64,000 bases of DNA from Olivibacter oleidegradans. GTDB lineage: Bacteria; Bacteroidota; Bacteroidia; Sphingobacteriales; Sphingobacteriaceae. The DNA lies in contig NZ_JBHLWO010000002.1 in NCBI RefSeq assembly GCF_042432805.1, positions 1,860,001-1,924,000 on the forward strand, in the 5' to 3' direction. The notes under the pieces are model-generated. The model did no database searches, was not told where the DNA came from, and saw only the letters and a program-made list of their open reading frames with translations. How positions within the stretch are numbered: the stretch's first letter is position 1; the number at the start of each line of letters is the position of its first letter. The position numbers and the translations under genes are program-made. This document shows, one piece after another, positions 17,274 through 25,402 of the stretch.

Positions 17274-19706
17274 TTACTTCTTCCACTTCAACCTCAAACT
17301 ATTGCTTACTACACTTACACTACTTAATGCCATCGCTGCACCTGCAATCATGGGATTCAGCAAGAAACCATTTATTGGGTAGAGTATACCTGCGGCAACC
17401 GGAATACCGATAACATTATAGATAAATGCCCAAAACAAATTTTGTTTAATGGTAGTCACCGTCTGCTTTGACAAGCGGATAGCCTGCGCTATTTTAGTCA
17501 AATCTGAGGAAATGATAGTCATTTTCGCAACATCCATTGCAATATCACTTCCTTTTCCCATTGCTATACTTACATCGGCAGTTGCAAGAGCGGTGCTATC
17601 GTTGATACCATCACCAACCATCGCCACTAATTTGCCTTGCCTTTGCAATTCTTTTATAAAATCGGCTTTGTCCTGCGGCAAAACCTCGGCCTTGTAGTGC
17701 TTAATGCCTGTTTGTTGTGCAATCGCTTTAGCGGTTGCTTTGTTATCACCGGTAAGCATATATAGGTCAATACCCATATCTTGTATTTCCTTGATGGCCT
17801 GTATCGAAGTAGCTTTAATTTGGTCAGCAATCGCAATGACAGAAAGTGCTTGTGTGCTATTGGAAAACCAAATAACGGTTTTAGACTGCTCACCCCATTG
17901 GCTAGCTTGCTGTAAAAGCTGCTCTGCAATAGTAATGTTATTTTCCACCAACAGCTTTTTATTACCGACGTAATAGGTTTCGTTATGATAGTCGGCTTTT
18001 ACGCCTTTACCTGTGATGCTGTCAAACCGTGATAAAGCGGTGGTTTCTATTCCTCCTAAATGTTTTACCACGGCTTCTGCCAATGGATGCTCTGACTGCT
18101 TTTCGATACTCAGTAGAATATCTTTGGCTGCATCATCATTATTCAACCACAGCATACCGGTTACCTGCGGTCTGCCTTCCGTAACTGTTCCGGTTTTATC
18201 TAATACGATTGCATTTACTTTTTTCGCTAATTCAAGACTTTCTGCATCCTTAATCAAAATACCTTTTTCAGCACCTCTTCCCACACCTACCATAATGGCC
18301 GTCGGTGTCGCCAAGCCCAGAGCACAGGGACAGGCAATTACCAATACCGTAACGGCTGCCAATAAACCTTGTACAACTCCATTATCTCCTCCGAGAATAA
18401 ACCATAAAAGGAATGTAAAAATAGCAATAGCAATCACGACAGGAACAAAAATACCAGCAATCTTATCTACCAGCTTTTGTACAGGTGCTTTGCTTCCCTG
18501 CGCGTCCTGCACCATTTTAATGATTTGTGCAAGCATGGTTTCCTTGCCCACTTTTACCGCTTTGAACCGGAAGCTACCTTTCTGGTTAATGGTACCGGCA
18601 AATACTTTTTCGTCTTCCTTCTTTAATACCGGTACAGGCTCACCACTCAACATACTTTCATCTACATAAGATGTTCCCGATATAACCAAACCGTCCACTG
18701 CGATTTTTTCTCCTGGTTTTACGAGAATTATATCACCCTCATTCACATCTTCAATCGCTTTTTGTCTTTCATTACCATTAGTTTCAATTACAATAACTGT
18801 TTTTGGCTGCAAGCCCATTAGTTTTTTGATCGCGGAAGAGGTATTACCTTTTGCTTTCTCTTCTAATAACTTGCCTAACAGTATGAATGCAACAATGACA
18901 GCCGCTGCCTCAAAGTAAACGTGTGCGTGTAATCCTCTTTGATGCCAGAAATCCAAGAAAAGCATATTAAACACGCTGAACAGATAGGCTATACCTGTAC
19001 TTAGTGCTACCAATGTATCCATATTGGCAGAACGGTGCTTCGTCTGTTTCCACGCGTTGACAAAGAAGTCTTTACCTAACCATAAAACAACAGGGGTTGA
19101 GAAAAACCACATTATTTCATTGGCGAAAGGCATATCCATTAAGAACATCCCAATAATCACTACAGGAAGCGATAGTAATACGGCCCATATCGTTTTATTT
19201 TTTAGCTTCTTAAATTTATCTGCATGGATAGCTTCTAATGTTTCCTGCTGTTTGGTTTCATCTTCAATCAGTAAATCGTAACCTACTCCTCGAACAGCCT
19301 CTTGCAGTTTGGCAGCATTGGTCATATTTGGCAGGTACTCAACCGTAAGATTGCCGGTTGCAAAGTTTACAGCGGCGCTGACAACCCCGTCTTGGTACTT
19401 GACAATGCTTTCAGCGCTCGCGGCACAAGAAGCACATGTCATGCCTAATACCGGAAATGAATTTTTGACTGTGGGAACTCCGTAACCTAAATCTTTAATG
19501 ACCTTCACAGCTTCCCCAATTACGGCGTTATCCGTTACCCTAATAGCTGCCCTGTGGTTATTCAGTTCTACTTGGTGGCTTTCTACTCCACTTATCTGTG
19601 CAAGTCCTTTCTCGACTATTAATGCGCAGTGTTCACTTTCTACATCGGTTAATGGAATATAAACTGTTTCTTTAGTCGCCATATGCTGATTGCTTTGTTT
19701 TTGCAA
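17274..19706 (-). CDS. copA: Copper-exporting P1B-type ATPase
   Basis: An 810-aa inner-membrane P1B-1 ATPase that exports Cu(I). The N-terminus holds two heavy-metal domains. The first (about 12-75) has lost its CxxC, keeping one Cys (ESEHCAL). The second has GMTCASC with C91 and C94. The actuator motif reads SGEP rather than TGEP. The membrane CPC motif is ACPCALG near residue 458, the phosphorylated Asp is D503 in DKTGTVTEG, the HP motif is SEHPLAEAV, and the hinge is GDGINDSTALA. MALSSVSVVSNS near the end fits Cu(I) coordination. An in-frame ATG at 19682 is an equally good start. It sits between an ECF sigma gene and its presumed FecR partner, all leftward, followed by a strong terminator. 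This suggests that it is a later insertion. No CueR, CsoR or copper chaperone gene is adjacent. Confidence 0.95.
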   Translation of the reverse strand: MQKQSNQHMATKETVYIPLTDVESEHCALIVEKGLAQISGVESHQVELNNHRAAIRVTDNAVIGEAVKVIKDLGYGVPTVKNSFPVLGMTCASCAASAESIVKYQDGVVSAAVNFATGNLTVEYLPNMTNAAKLQEAVRGVGYDLLIEDETKQQETLEAIHADKFKKLKNKTIWAVLLSLPVVIIGMFLMDMPFANEIMWFFSTPVVLWLGKDFFVNAWKQTKHRSANMDTLVALSTGIAYLFSVFNMLFLDFWHQRGLHAHVYFEAAAVIVAFILLGKLLEEKAKGNTSSAIKKLMGLQPKTVIVIETNGNERQKAIEDVNEGDIILVKPGEKIAVDGLVISGTSYVDESMLSGEPVPVLKKEDEKVFAGTINQKGSFRFKAVKVGKETMLAQIIKMVQDAQGSKAPVQKLVDKIAGIFVPVVIAIAIFTFLLWFILGGDNGVVQGLLAAVTVLVIACPCALGLATPTAIMVGVGRGAEKGILIKDAESLELAKKVNAIVLDKTGTVTEGRPQVTGMLWLNNDDAAKDILLSIEKQSEHPLAEAVVKHLGGIETTALSRFDSITGKGVKADYHNETYYVGNKKLLVENNITIAEQLLQQASQWGEQSKTVIWFSNSTQALSVIAIADQIKATSIQAIKEIQDMGIDLYMLTGDNKATAKAIAQQTGIKHYKAEVLPQDKADFIKELQRQGKLVAMVGDGINDSTALATADVSIAMGKGSDIAMDVAKMTIISSDLTKIAQAIRLSKQTVTTIKQNLFWAFIYNVIGIPVAAGILYPINGFLLNPMIAGAAMALSSVSVVSNSLRLKWKK

Positions 19707-19831
19707 TACAAAATTGGCAACAATATCACCATGTTTTATTATGAAATTATAGGATTGATTTGTAAGATTTACTTATATCTTGTCCAACAGCTTTGACCAT
19801 TAATTTGAAATTGTTATCGATATGCTAAAAA

Positions 19832-20440
19832 TTAAATGAAAGCTGAGATGGCAATGTTCATCCAAAAGAAAATGCACCAACGTACCTCTAATGGCCCCTC
19901 GATAAGGGCTTTGAGCGTTTTCATCGTTTGAACCATATGTTTTTTTATTGCATTTCGACTTATACCCAACTCACGAGCTACTTGATCATAGGTTTTTTGC
20001 TCTTCGCGGCAAAGCTTGAATATACGTCGAGCGGTAGGTGATAAACCATCCAACGTTTCATGCAAATAACGTTGATATTCTTTCAATTGAACTTCGTTTT
20101 CTGTCGTTTTTTCATTGGTTGGATAATAGCTCAGTACTTCTACCATCTTAATACGGGAATTGCTTGCCTTTCTTAAAATATTCAGGGTGTGATTTCGAGT
20201 GATCGTGAAAAGGTAGGCCTTGAAAGATTTTATTTCCACTAAACTCGCTCGATTATGCCATATTTTAATAAATATCTCCTGACAGACATCTTCGGTTAAA
20301 TCCGGTGATTTAACATAAGCTAAAACAAATGAATAAACCCGTTTAAAGTATTTACCATATAGTGTGTAAAATGCTTTTTCGCTACCATTCGCCAATTTCT
20401 TGATTAAGATAGATTCATCGGGATTAAAATAGGCCTTCAT
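19832..20440 (-). CDS. ECF-type RNA polymerase sigma factor
   Basis: A 202-aa sigma-70 family factor of the Bacteroidota FecR-linked ECF type. Region 2 is at about 14-80 (EKAFYTLYGKYFKRVYSFV, DLTEDVCQEIFIKIW), and region 4 at about 125-180 (LSPTARRIFKLCREEQKTYDQVARELGISRNAI). The hydrophobic C-terminal end (CIFFWMNIAISAF) is common in this subgroup. It most likely directs transcription of the STN-SusC/SusD/hydrolase unit and is held by the FecR encoded 2.9 kb downstream. The intervening copA breaks the usual sigma-fecR adjacency. A LacI/PurR-like palindrome lies about 150 bases upstream of its start. Confidence 0.94.
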   Translation of the reverse strand: MKAYFNPDESILIKKLANGSEKAFYTLYGKYFKRVYSFVLAYVKSPDLTEDVCQEIFIKIWHNRASLVEIKSFKAYLFTITRNHTLNILRKASNSRIKMVEVLSYYPTNEKTTENEVQLKEYQRYLHETLDGLSPTARRIFKLCREEQKTYDQVARELGISRNAIKKHMVQTMKTLKALIEGPLEVRWCIFFWMNIAISAFI

Positions 20441-20584
20441 CTTTCAAAAATTTGTACCCAACCGTGTAAATAAAAGTATCGCTTATACGAGCGCATTGCT
20501 TTTCCCAAAATGTCTTTAAGACAGGTATGATCAGTTAGCTTTTCACAATGCTAGAGAAAAAAAAAGAGTATAACAAACCAGTTA

Positions 20585-20603
20585 CAAACGCAACCGTTTG
20601 CGT
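20585..20603. promoter_or_regulatory. LacI/PurR-like palindromic operator candidate
   Basis: ACGCAACCGTTTGCGT at 20588-20603 differs from the classical PurR-type palindrome ACGCAAACGTTTGCGT at one base. The overlapping frame CAAACG-CAAC-CGTTTG (20585-20600) is also symmetric. It lies between the divergent sigma gene and the kdp operon. No LacI-family gene is in the window, so the binding protein would be encoded elsewhere. Confidence 0.4.
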
Positions 20604-20688
20604 AAAATAGCGGATTATCTTTTTGACGCTCCGATTCATCGCTTGGAAAAACATCCGAATTAATCGCTAATATAAACGGCCAATCATC

Positions 20689-20731
20689 CTATCATTTTGA
20701 TAAAGGACCTATCAAGATGATAGTTTTTTTT
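20689..20731 (+). terminator. Strong intrinsic terminator with no gene in front of it
   Basis: Nested stem CTATCAT / ATGATAG and TTGATA / TATCAA around a 7-base loop (20689-20723), followed by eight T (20724-20731). It points rightward. The nearest upstream genes point left, so it ends an unannotated rightward transcript from within 20441-20688 or insulates the kdp promoter. The remainder of the 400-base gap (20441-20841) holds the palindrome at 20585 and the sigma-54-like site; no ORF is evident. Confidence 0.75.
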
Positions 20732-20800
20732 GCAAGACCTAAGAAGGCAAAAAGAATTAAACAACTAAAATACAAGCAATTAAATAAAACAAGACACGAT

Positions 20801-20815
20801 TGGAATGCTTTTGGC
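20801..20815 (+). promoter_or_regulatory. Sigma-54 (-24/-12) promoter candidate of the kdp operon
   Basis: TGGAATGCTTTTGGC has GG and GC at exactly the sigma-54 spacing (GG-N10-GC) and matches 8 of the 11 informative positions of TGGCACG-N4-TTGC. Transcription would start near 20827, 15 bases before the ATG at 20842. It fits the sigma-54 activator encoded at 43046-44383. The T before the -12 GC is replaced by G. Confidence 0.5.
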
Positions 20816-20841
20816 ACCCTGCGGTCAAAACAATATTAAAA

Positions 20842-21195
20842 ATGAACAAAATCAATCAAGACGAAATTCCGGATATTATCTCCGCCGAGATCCCGGAAAT
20901 AAAACGCGAAATAAGCGAATTATCAAGGGAAAACCTCGCAGGGGCGCTTCAAGTGGTCGTAAGCTATATTCGCGACCGGATAACCGTACATGAAATTGCG
21001 AAGGTCATCTATTCCATCTCCCTTGTAGGCTGGATATACAATTGCGGGAACGAACGAGTTAAATATCTGATAGAAAATCTATTTGTACGCTCGTTCAACG
21101 GCATGCGGAAATTATGCAGTCAATATGAGTGGGGCTTAATTGAGAAACGTATTCCCATAAAACTATTAACAGTATATACCAAGCAGCAGTATTAA
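20842..21195 (+). CDS. Conserved-looking hypothetical protein at the head of the kdp operon
   Basis: A 117-aa soluble protein I do not recognise. It begins MNKINQDEIPDIISAEIPE and is acidic and probably mostly helical. It has an amphipathic central part (LAGALQVVVSYIRDRITVHE) and a region with Cys and aromatic residues (VGWIYNCGN, YLIENLFVRSFNGMRKLCSQYEWG). The ATG at 20842 is preferred over one at 20800, because the earlier start lies upstream of the predicted sigma-54 transcription start and adds only an unconserved-looking leader. It is followed after 9 bases by a small membrane protein and then the kdp genes, so it is probably co-transcribed with them. A role in potassium uptake or its control is inference from position only. 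Confidence 0.6.
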   Translation: MNKINQDEIPDIISAEIPEIKREISELSRENLAGALQVVVSYIRDRITVHEIAKVIYSISLVGWIYNCGNERVKYLIENLFVRSFNGMRKLCSQYEWGLIEKRIPIKLLTVYTKQQY

Positions 21196-21204
21196 CTGAA
21201 CGCT

Positions 21205-21333
21205 ATGAGAAAGTTACGAAGCAAATTGAGAAAAAAAGTCATAAAACCACAATGGAATAGGCCATTTGCTATCCTTATTTCTCTCTTTATTATTTTCATT
21301 ATCGTCGGTATCATTATCCGTGTGATCAATTAA
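21205..21333 (+). CDS. Small single-span membrane protein (42 aa)
   Basis: ATG to TAA encodes 42 aa. The N-terminus is strongly basic (MRKLRSKLRKKVIKPQWNR) and is followed by one hydrophobic span (FAILISLFIIFIIVGIIIRV). The positive-inside pattern places the N-terminus in the cytoplasm. It begins 9 bases after the preceding gene and ends 15 bases before the next micro-ORF, a tight operon arrangement supporting translation. No family recognised. The position suggests an accessory peptide of the Kdp complex or a membrane sensor, which is inference. Confidence 0.5.
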   Translation: MRKLRSKLRKKVIKPQWNRPFAILISLFIIFIIVGIIIRVIN

Positions 21334-21348
21334 AAGAAAACAAAAATC

Positions 21349-21432
21349 ATGCTCACCCTTCTTCTAATACTTATCGGCATTCTCTGTTTTGCCCTTTTCT
21401 TCAAACTGGTGGATTATTTCGAAAAAATATAA
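21349..21432 (+). CDS. 27-aa membrane micro-protein upstream of kdpF
   Basis: ATG to TAA encodes 27 aa, almost all one membrane span (MLTLLLILIGILCFALFF), ending in the short polar tail KLVDYFEKI. Four bases separate it from the kdpF start. Short hydrophobic ORFs in this position occur before kdpF in several other phyla, from memory, usually unannotated. The operon spacing and a full-length span with a clean polar end support a real peptide. It could be a second KdpF-like lipid-mimic subunit or an assembly factor (inference). Confidence 0.55.
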   Translation: MLTLLLILIGILCFALFFKLVDYFEKI

Positions 21433-21436
21433 AATC

Positions 21437-21514
21437 ATGACAGCGCTATTTATCATCTCAATTGGTGTTTTTGCATACATTCTGTACGTCTTGCTAAAAC
21501 CTGAAAAATTCTAA
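21437..21514 (+). CDS. kdpF: KdpF, small subunit of the potassium-transporting ATPase
   Basis: 25 aa: one membrane span (MTALFIISIGVFAYILYVLL) and a C-terminal KPEKF, matching the KdpF pattern of a short span ending in a P/A-E-x-F tail. In E. coli the 29-aa KdpF binds and stabilises KdpABC in the inner membrane. It lies 47 bases before kdpA in the same direction. Confidence 0.8.
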   Translation: MTALFIISIGVFAYILYVLLKPEKF

Positions 21515-21561
21515 AAATCAATATTCAGTACTTAGGTACATCCACATTTAGTTAAAAAAAA

Positions 21562-23250
21562 ATGAACACAGAAATATTTGGAGTCGTTTTCATGTTCCTT
21601 CTGACTTGCGTCTTAGCGATTCCGTTAGGAAAATATATAGCTAAGGTATATAGTGGCGAACGCACTTGGCTCGACTTCCTTTTTGGCAATATAGAAAACA
21701 CTATCTATCGACTTGGCAAAATCGATTCAAAACATGAAATGAGCTGGAAACAACATTTAGTTGCTTTATTGACTATAAATTCCATATGGTTCCTTGTCGG
21801 TATGTTTATTTTGATGAATCAAGACTGGCTTCCCTTAAATCCGGACACTAATCCGGCCATGTCTGCTCATTTAGCATTTAACACGGTTATCTCCTTTGTG
21901 GTCAATTGCAACTTACAACACTATTCGGGAGAAAGTGGTCTGAGTTATTTAGGACAACTTTGGCTGATGTTTTTGCAATTTGTAAGCGCGGGAACCGGAA
22001 TGGCTGCAGCAGCCGTATTATTTAATGCACTTAAGGAACGAACTACAGACAAGCTCGGAAACTTTTACGTGTATTTCCTGAAATCTTGTACACGTATTTT
22101 ACTTCCCATTTCACTTCTCGTGGCTATCCTACTTGTATTTAATGGTACACCTATGACTTTCGAAGGGAAAGATACAATGATTTCGTTGCAGGGAGATACG
22201 GTTCAGGTTGCTAGAGGACCCGCTGCCAGTTTTATTGCTATTAAGCATGTTGGAACCAATGGTGGAGGCTTCTTTGGTGCAAATTCAGCACATCCCTTTG
22301 AAAACCCTAATTATCTGACCAATATGGTAGAAATGGTCGCGCAAATGATTATCCCATTAGCCATGATTTTTGCATTGGGCTATTATTTAAACCGGAAGAA
22401 GCTTTCCTATATGATTTTTGCCACCATGACGGCTGGGTTCTTAGCTCTAGCTATTCCAAACGTACTCATGGAGATGCGAGGTAATCCTGCGATTGGAAGC
22501 ATGGGAATTGACAATGCCTTAGGCGCTATGGAGGGTAAAGAAATTAGGTTTGGAGCCGCGGCCTCGGGATTTTGGAGCATCGCCACCACTGTCATTTCCA
22601 CCGGCTCCGTGAATGCTATGCATGACAGTACCATGCCGTTATCCGGCATGAACGAATTGTTAGCGATGATTACCAATAGCTTTTATGGAGGTGTGGGTGC
22701 AGGCATACTGAATTTTTATATCTTCATTATTCTCGCTGTTTTTATTAGTGGATTAATGGTAGGTCGCACACCCGAGTTTTTGGGAAAAAAGGTAGAAGCC
22801 CGAGAGGTAAAAATAGCCATTATTATTGCGCTTGTACATCCCTTTCTAATACTAGCCGGTACGGCCTTATCGGTTGCCTTACCTCAACTTACACTAAGCA
22901 CGTTAAATAATCCCGGTTTTCATGGCTTCAGCGAAATGCTTTACGAATTTACTTCTTCATCCGCAAATAATGGCAGTGGATTTGAAGGACTTGGGGATAA
23001 CACACCCTGGTGGAATATCAGTACAGGTATTGTATTAATTCTTTCACGATTTATTCCCATTATTGGTCCGGTTGCTATCGCCGGCTTACTTGCCAACAAA
23101 AAGTATACACCCGAAAGCGCGGGAACATTAAAGACGGATACAGCAACTTTTGGCTTGATGGTATTTGCTGTCATTGTGATCATTGCCGCGCTTACTTTCT
23201 TTCCCGCATTAGCATTAGGGCCTATTGCAGAATATTTTACCATGAGATAA
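21562..23250 (+). CDS. kdpA: Potassium-transporting ATPase subunit A
   Basis: A 562-aa inner-membrane channel-like subunit that selects and moves K+ in the KdpFABC pump; E. coli KdpA is 557 aa. The four pore-loop motifs are recognisable, including FVVNCNLQHYSGE, HVGTNGGGFFGANSAHPFENP and YEFTSSSANNGSGFEGLGDN, which supply the selectivity filter. About ten membrane spans are visible. It precedes kdpB by 52 bases. Expression is probably driven from the sigma-54-like site upstream of the 117-aa gene, as no separate promoter is obvious in the 47 bases after kdpF. Confidence 0.98.
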   Translation: MNTEIFGVVFMFLLTCVLAIPLGKYIAKVYSGERTWLDFLFGNIENTIYRLGKIDSKHEMSWKQHLVALLTINSIWFLVGMFILMNQDWLPLNPDTNPAMSAHLAFNTVISFVVNCNLQHYSGESGLSYLGQLWLMFLQFVSAGTGMAAAAVLFNALKERTTDKLGNFYVYFLKSCTRILLPISLLVAILLVFNGTPMTFEGKDTMISLQGDTVQVARGPAASFIAIKHVGTNGGGFFGANSAHPFENPNYLTNMVEMVAQMIIPLAMIFALGYYLNRKKLSYMIFATMTAGFLALAIPNVLMEMRGNPAIGSMGIDNALGAMEGKEIRFGAAASGFWSIATTVISTGSVNAMHDSTMPLSGMNELLAMITNSFYGGVGAGILNFYIFIILAVFISGLMVGRTPEFLGKKVEAREVKIAIIIALVHPFLILAGTALSVALPQLTLSTLNNPGFHGFSEMLYEFTSSSANNGSGFEGLGDNTPWWNISTGIVLILSRFIPIIGPVAIAGLLANKKYTPESAGTLKTDTATFGLMVFAVIVIIAALTFFPALALGPIAEYFTMR

Positions 23251-23302
23251 ATGACAGTCTATTACTTGGTGGAAGGCAATCAGAACAAAAAATTATTTAC
23301 AA

Positions 23303-25384
23303 ATGAAATCAGAAAAAAAATCACTGTTTCAACAAGAGCTCGTTAGTGAAGCTTTTAAACAGTCGTTCATAAAACTCAGTCCCCGGATCATGTTCCGCAA
23401 TCCCGTTATGTTTACGGTGGAGATAGGGACCTTTGTCATGTTCGGTGTATGCATTTGGACACTCATGGGCGAGAAATCGCAAGGGAGCATTGCCTACAAC
23501 CTATCTATTTTCTTTGTGCTTTTTATAACCCTCCTTTTTGCCAATTTTGCAGAGGCTATAGCAGAAGCACGAGGTAAAGCCCAGGCCGACTCATTGAGAA
23601 GGACCCGGGAGGAGACTCCAGCCAAACGTTTGGCACCCGATGGCAGCGTTACGCAAATCGCGTCTTCCTCCCTTCGAAAAGGAGATGTTTTCTTTTGCGA
23701 GGCGGGGGATATCATACCTACCGACGGCGAAATTATTGAAGGCTTAGCAACAATTGACGAAAGTGCCATCACCGGTGAATCGGCTCCGGTTATCCGCGAA
23801 GCAGGAGGCGATAAAAGCAGTGTAACCGGCGGAACGAAGGTCTTGTCTGATCGCATCCGCGTACGCGTAACAACAGAACCCGGAGAGAGTTTCCTCGATA
23901 AGATGATTGCATTGGTAGAAGGGGCTAGTAGGCAAAAAACGCCTAATGAAATTGCATTGACTATTTTGCTTGCGGGTTTCACTTTGGTATTTATTATTGT
24001 TTGTGTTACGCTAAAACCATTTGCTGACTATGCAAATACACCGATCACCATTGCTGCGTTTATCTCCTTGTTCGTATGTTTAATACCTACGACCATCGGT
24101 GGACTGCTAAGCGCCATCGGAATTGCGGGCATGGACCGTGCTTTGCGAGCCAACGTCATCACGAAGAGCGGTAAAGCCGTAGAAACCGCGGGCGACATTG
24201 ATGTATTATTGTTGGATAAAACAGGTACCATAACGATTGGCAACCGAAAGGCAACGCACTTTTACCCCGCCCAAGGCGTGGATGACAAACGATTTATATG
24301 GGCTGCGGTTCTGAGTTCATTAGCGGATGAGACTCCCGAGGGCAAATCGATCATTGAATTGTCCATAAATCCTGAACACAAATTTGCTGCCATGGGTACT
24401 ACCCTATTGAGTGAAGCTTCAAAAAATCGAAGCAAACTGCAATTTATTGGCTTTACTGCCGAAACGAGATGTTCAGGGGTTGATCTCGAAGATGCGACCA
24501 AAATACGGAAAGGGGCGACCGATGCAATACGAAACTTAGTCGAAAAAAGTGGAAACAACTTTCCGAAAGAAATAATCGGCCGTGTTGAGGAAATTTCTTC
24601 AAACGGAGGAACACCCTTGGTCGTTTCTGAAGAGGACGCCACGGGAAATGTACAGGTTCTAGGCGTCATAGAACTTCAAGATATTATTAAACCAGGCATT
24701 CAGGAGCGTTTCTCCCGGCTTCGAAAAATGGGTATCAAAACGGTCATGGTGACCGGGGACAATCCATTAACTGCCAAATTTATCGCAAATAAGGCTGGAG
24801 TGGATGACTTTATTGCAGAAGCGAAACCAGAAGATAAGATGAACTATATCCGAAAGGAACAAGCTTCCGGTAGGCTGGTAGCTATGATGGGTGACGGAAC
24901 AAATGATGCGCCCGCTCTTGCACAAGCAGACGTAGGAGTTGCCATGAACAGTGGTACGCAGGCGGCGAAAGAAGCTGGCAATATGGTGGATTTGGATAAC
25001 GACCCTACCAAGCTGATTGAAATTGTAGAGATTGGAAAACAGTTACTTATGACTCGAGGTACGCTAACCACGTTTTCGATAGCTAACGACGTGGCAAAAT
25101 ATTTTGCGATCATTCCTGCGTTGTTCATCAGCGCGATTCCCGCCTTGCAGGGACTTAATATTATGGACTTGCACAGCCCGGAAAGTGCTATACTTTCTGC
25201 TGTTATTTTCAACGCAATTATTATCCCCTTCCTCATTCCATTAGCGTTAAAAGGCGTCGCCTATAAACCGATCGGCGCCAGTGCCCTTTTAAGGAGAAAT
25301 CTTTTCATCTATGGATTGGGAGGCATCATCATACCTTTTATCGGCATAAAGTTGATCGATGTTATGGTAGCACTGTTTATATAG
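23303..25384 (+). CDS. kdpB: Potassium-transporting ATPase subunit B
   Basis: A 693-aa P1A-type ATPase subunit that hydrolyses ATP to drive uptake through KdpA. Seen are the actuator motif TGESAPV, the phosphorylated Asp D305 in DKTGTITIGNRKA, the nucleotide-domain KGATDAI, and the hinge GDGTNDAPALAQADVGVAMNSGTQAAKEAGNMVD typical of KdpB (given here in part: GDGTNDAPALAQADVGVAMN). Length and motifs match the family with no truncation. It is followed 18 bases later by kdpC. Confidence 0.98.
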   Translation: MKSEKKSLFQQELVSEAFKQSFIKLSPRIMFRNPVMFTVEIGTFVMFGVCIWTLMGEKSQGSIAYNLSIFFVLFITLLFANFAEAIAEARGKAQADSLRRTREETPAKRLAPDGSVTQIASSSLRKGDVFFCEAGDIIPTDGEIIEGLATIDESAITGESAPVIREAGGDKSSVTGGTKVLSDRIRVRVTTEPGESFLDKMIALVEGASRQKTPNEIALTILLAGFTLVFIIVCVTLKPFADYANTPITIAAFISLFVCLIPTTIGGLLSAIGIAGMDRALRANVITKSGKAVETAGDIDVLLLDKTGTITIGNRKATHFYPAQGVDDKRFIWAAVLSSLADETPEGKSIIELSINPEHKFAAMGTTLLSEASKNRSKLQFIGFTAETRCSGVDLEDATKIRKGATDAIRNLVEKSGNNFPKEIIGRVEEISSNGGTPLVVSEEDATGNVQVLGVIELQDIIKPGIQERFSRLRKMGIKTVMVTGDNPLTAKFIANKAGVDDFIAEAKPEDKMNYIRKEQASGRLVAMMGDGTNDAPALAQADVGVAMNSGTQAAKEAGNMVDLDNDPTKLIEIVEIGKQLLMTRGTLTTFSIANDVAKYFAIIPALFISAIPALQGLNIMDLHSPESAILSAVIFNAIIIPFLIPLALKGVAYKPIGASALLRRNLFIYGLGGIIIPFIGIKLIDVMVALFI

Positions 25385-25402
25385 AAGTTAGAACAAATCA
25401 TC

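Noticed and set aside
18013..18669. 218-aa rightward ORF
   Set aside because: It lies fully antisense to conserved copA catalytic motifs, has low-complexity composition and no domain signs.
20441..20841. c-di-AMP riboswitch ahead of kdp, as in Firmicutes
   Set aside because: None of the conserved riboswitch segments could be recognised, and the only strong hairpin lies upstream of the predicted promoter.
21253..21269. Second sigma-54-like site before kdpA (TGG...TTTGC)
   Set aside because: The GG to GC distance is 12 bases instead of 10, and it lies inside a small coding frame.
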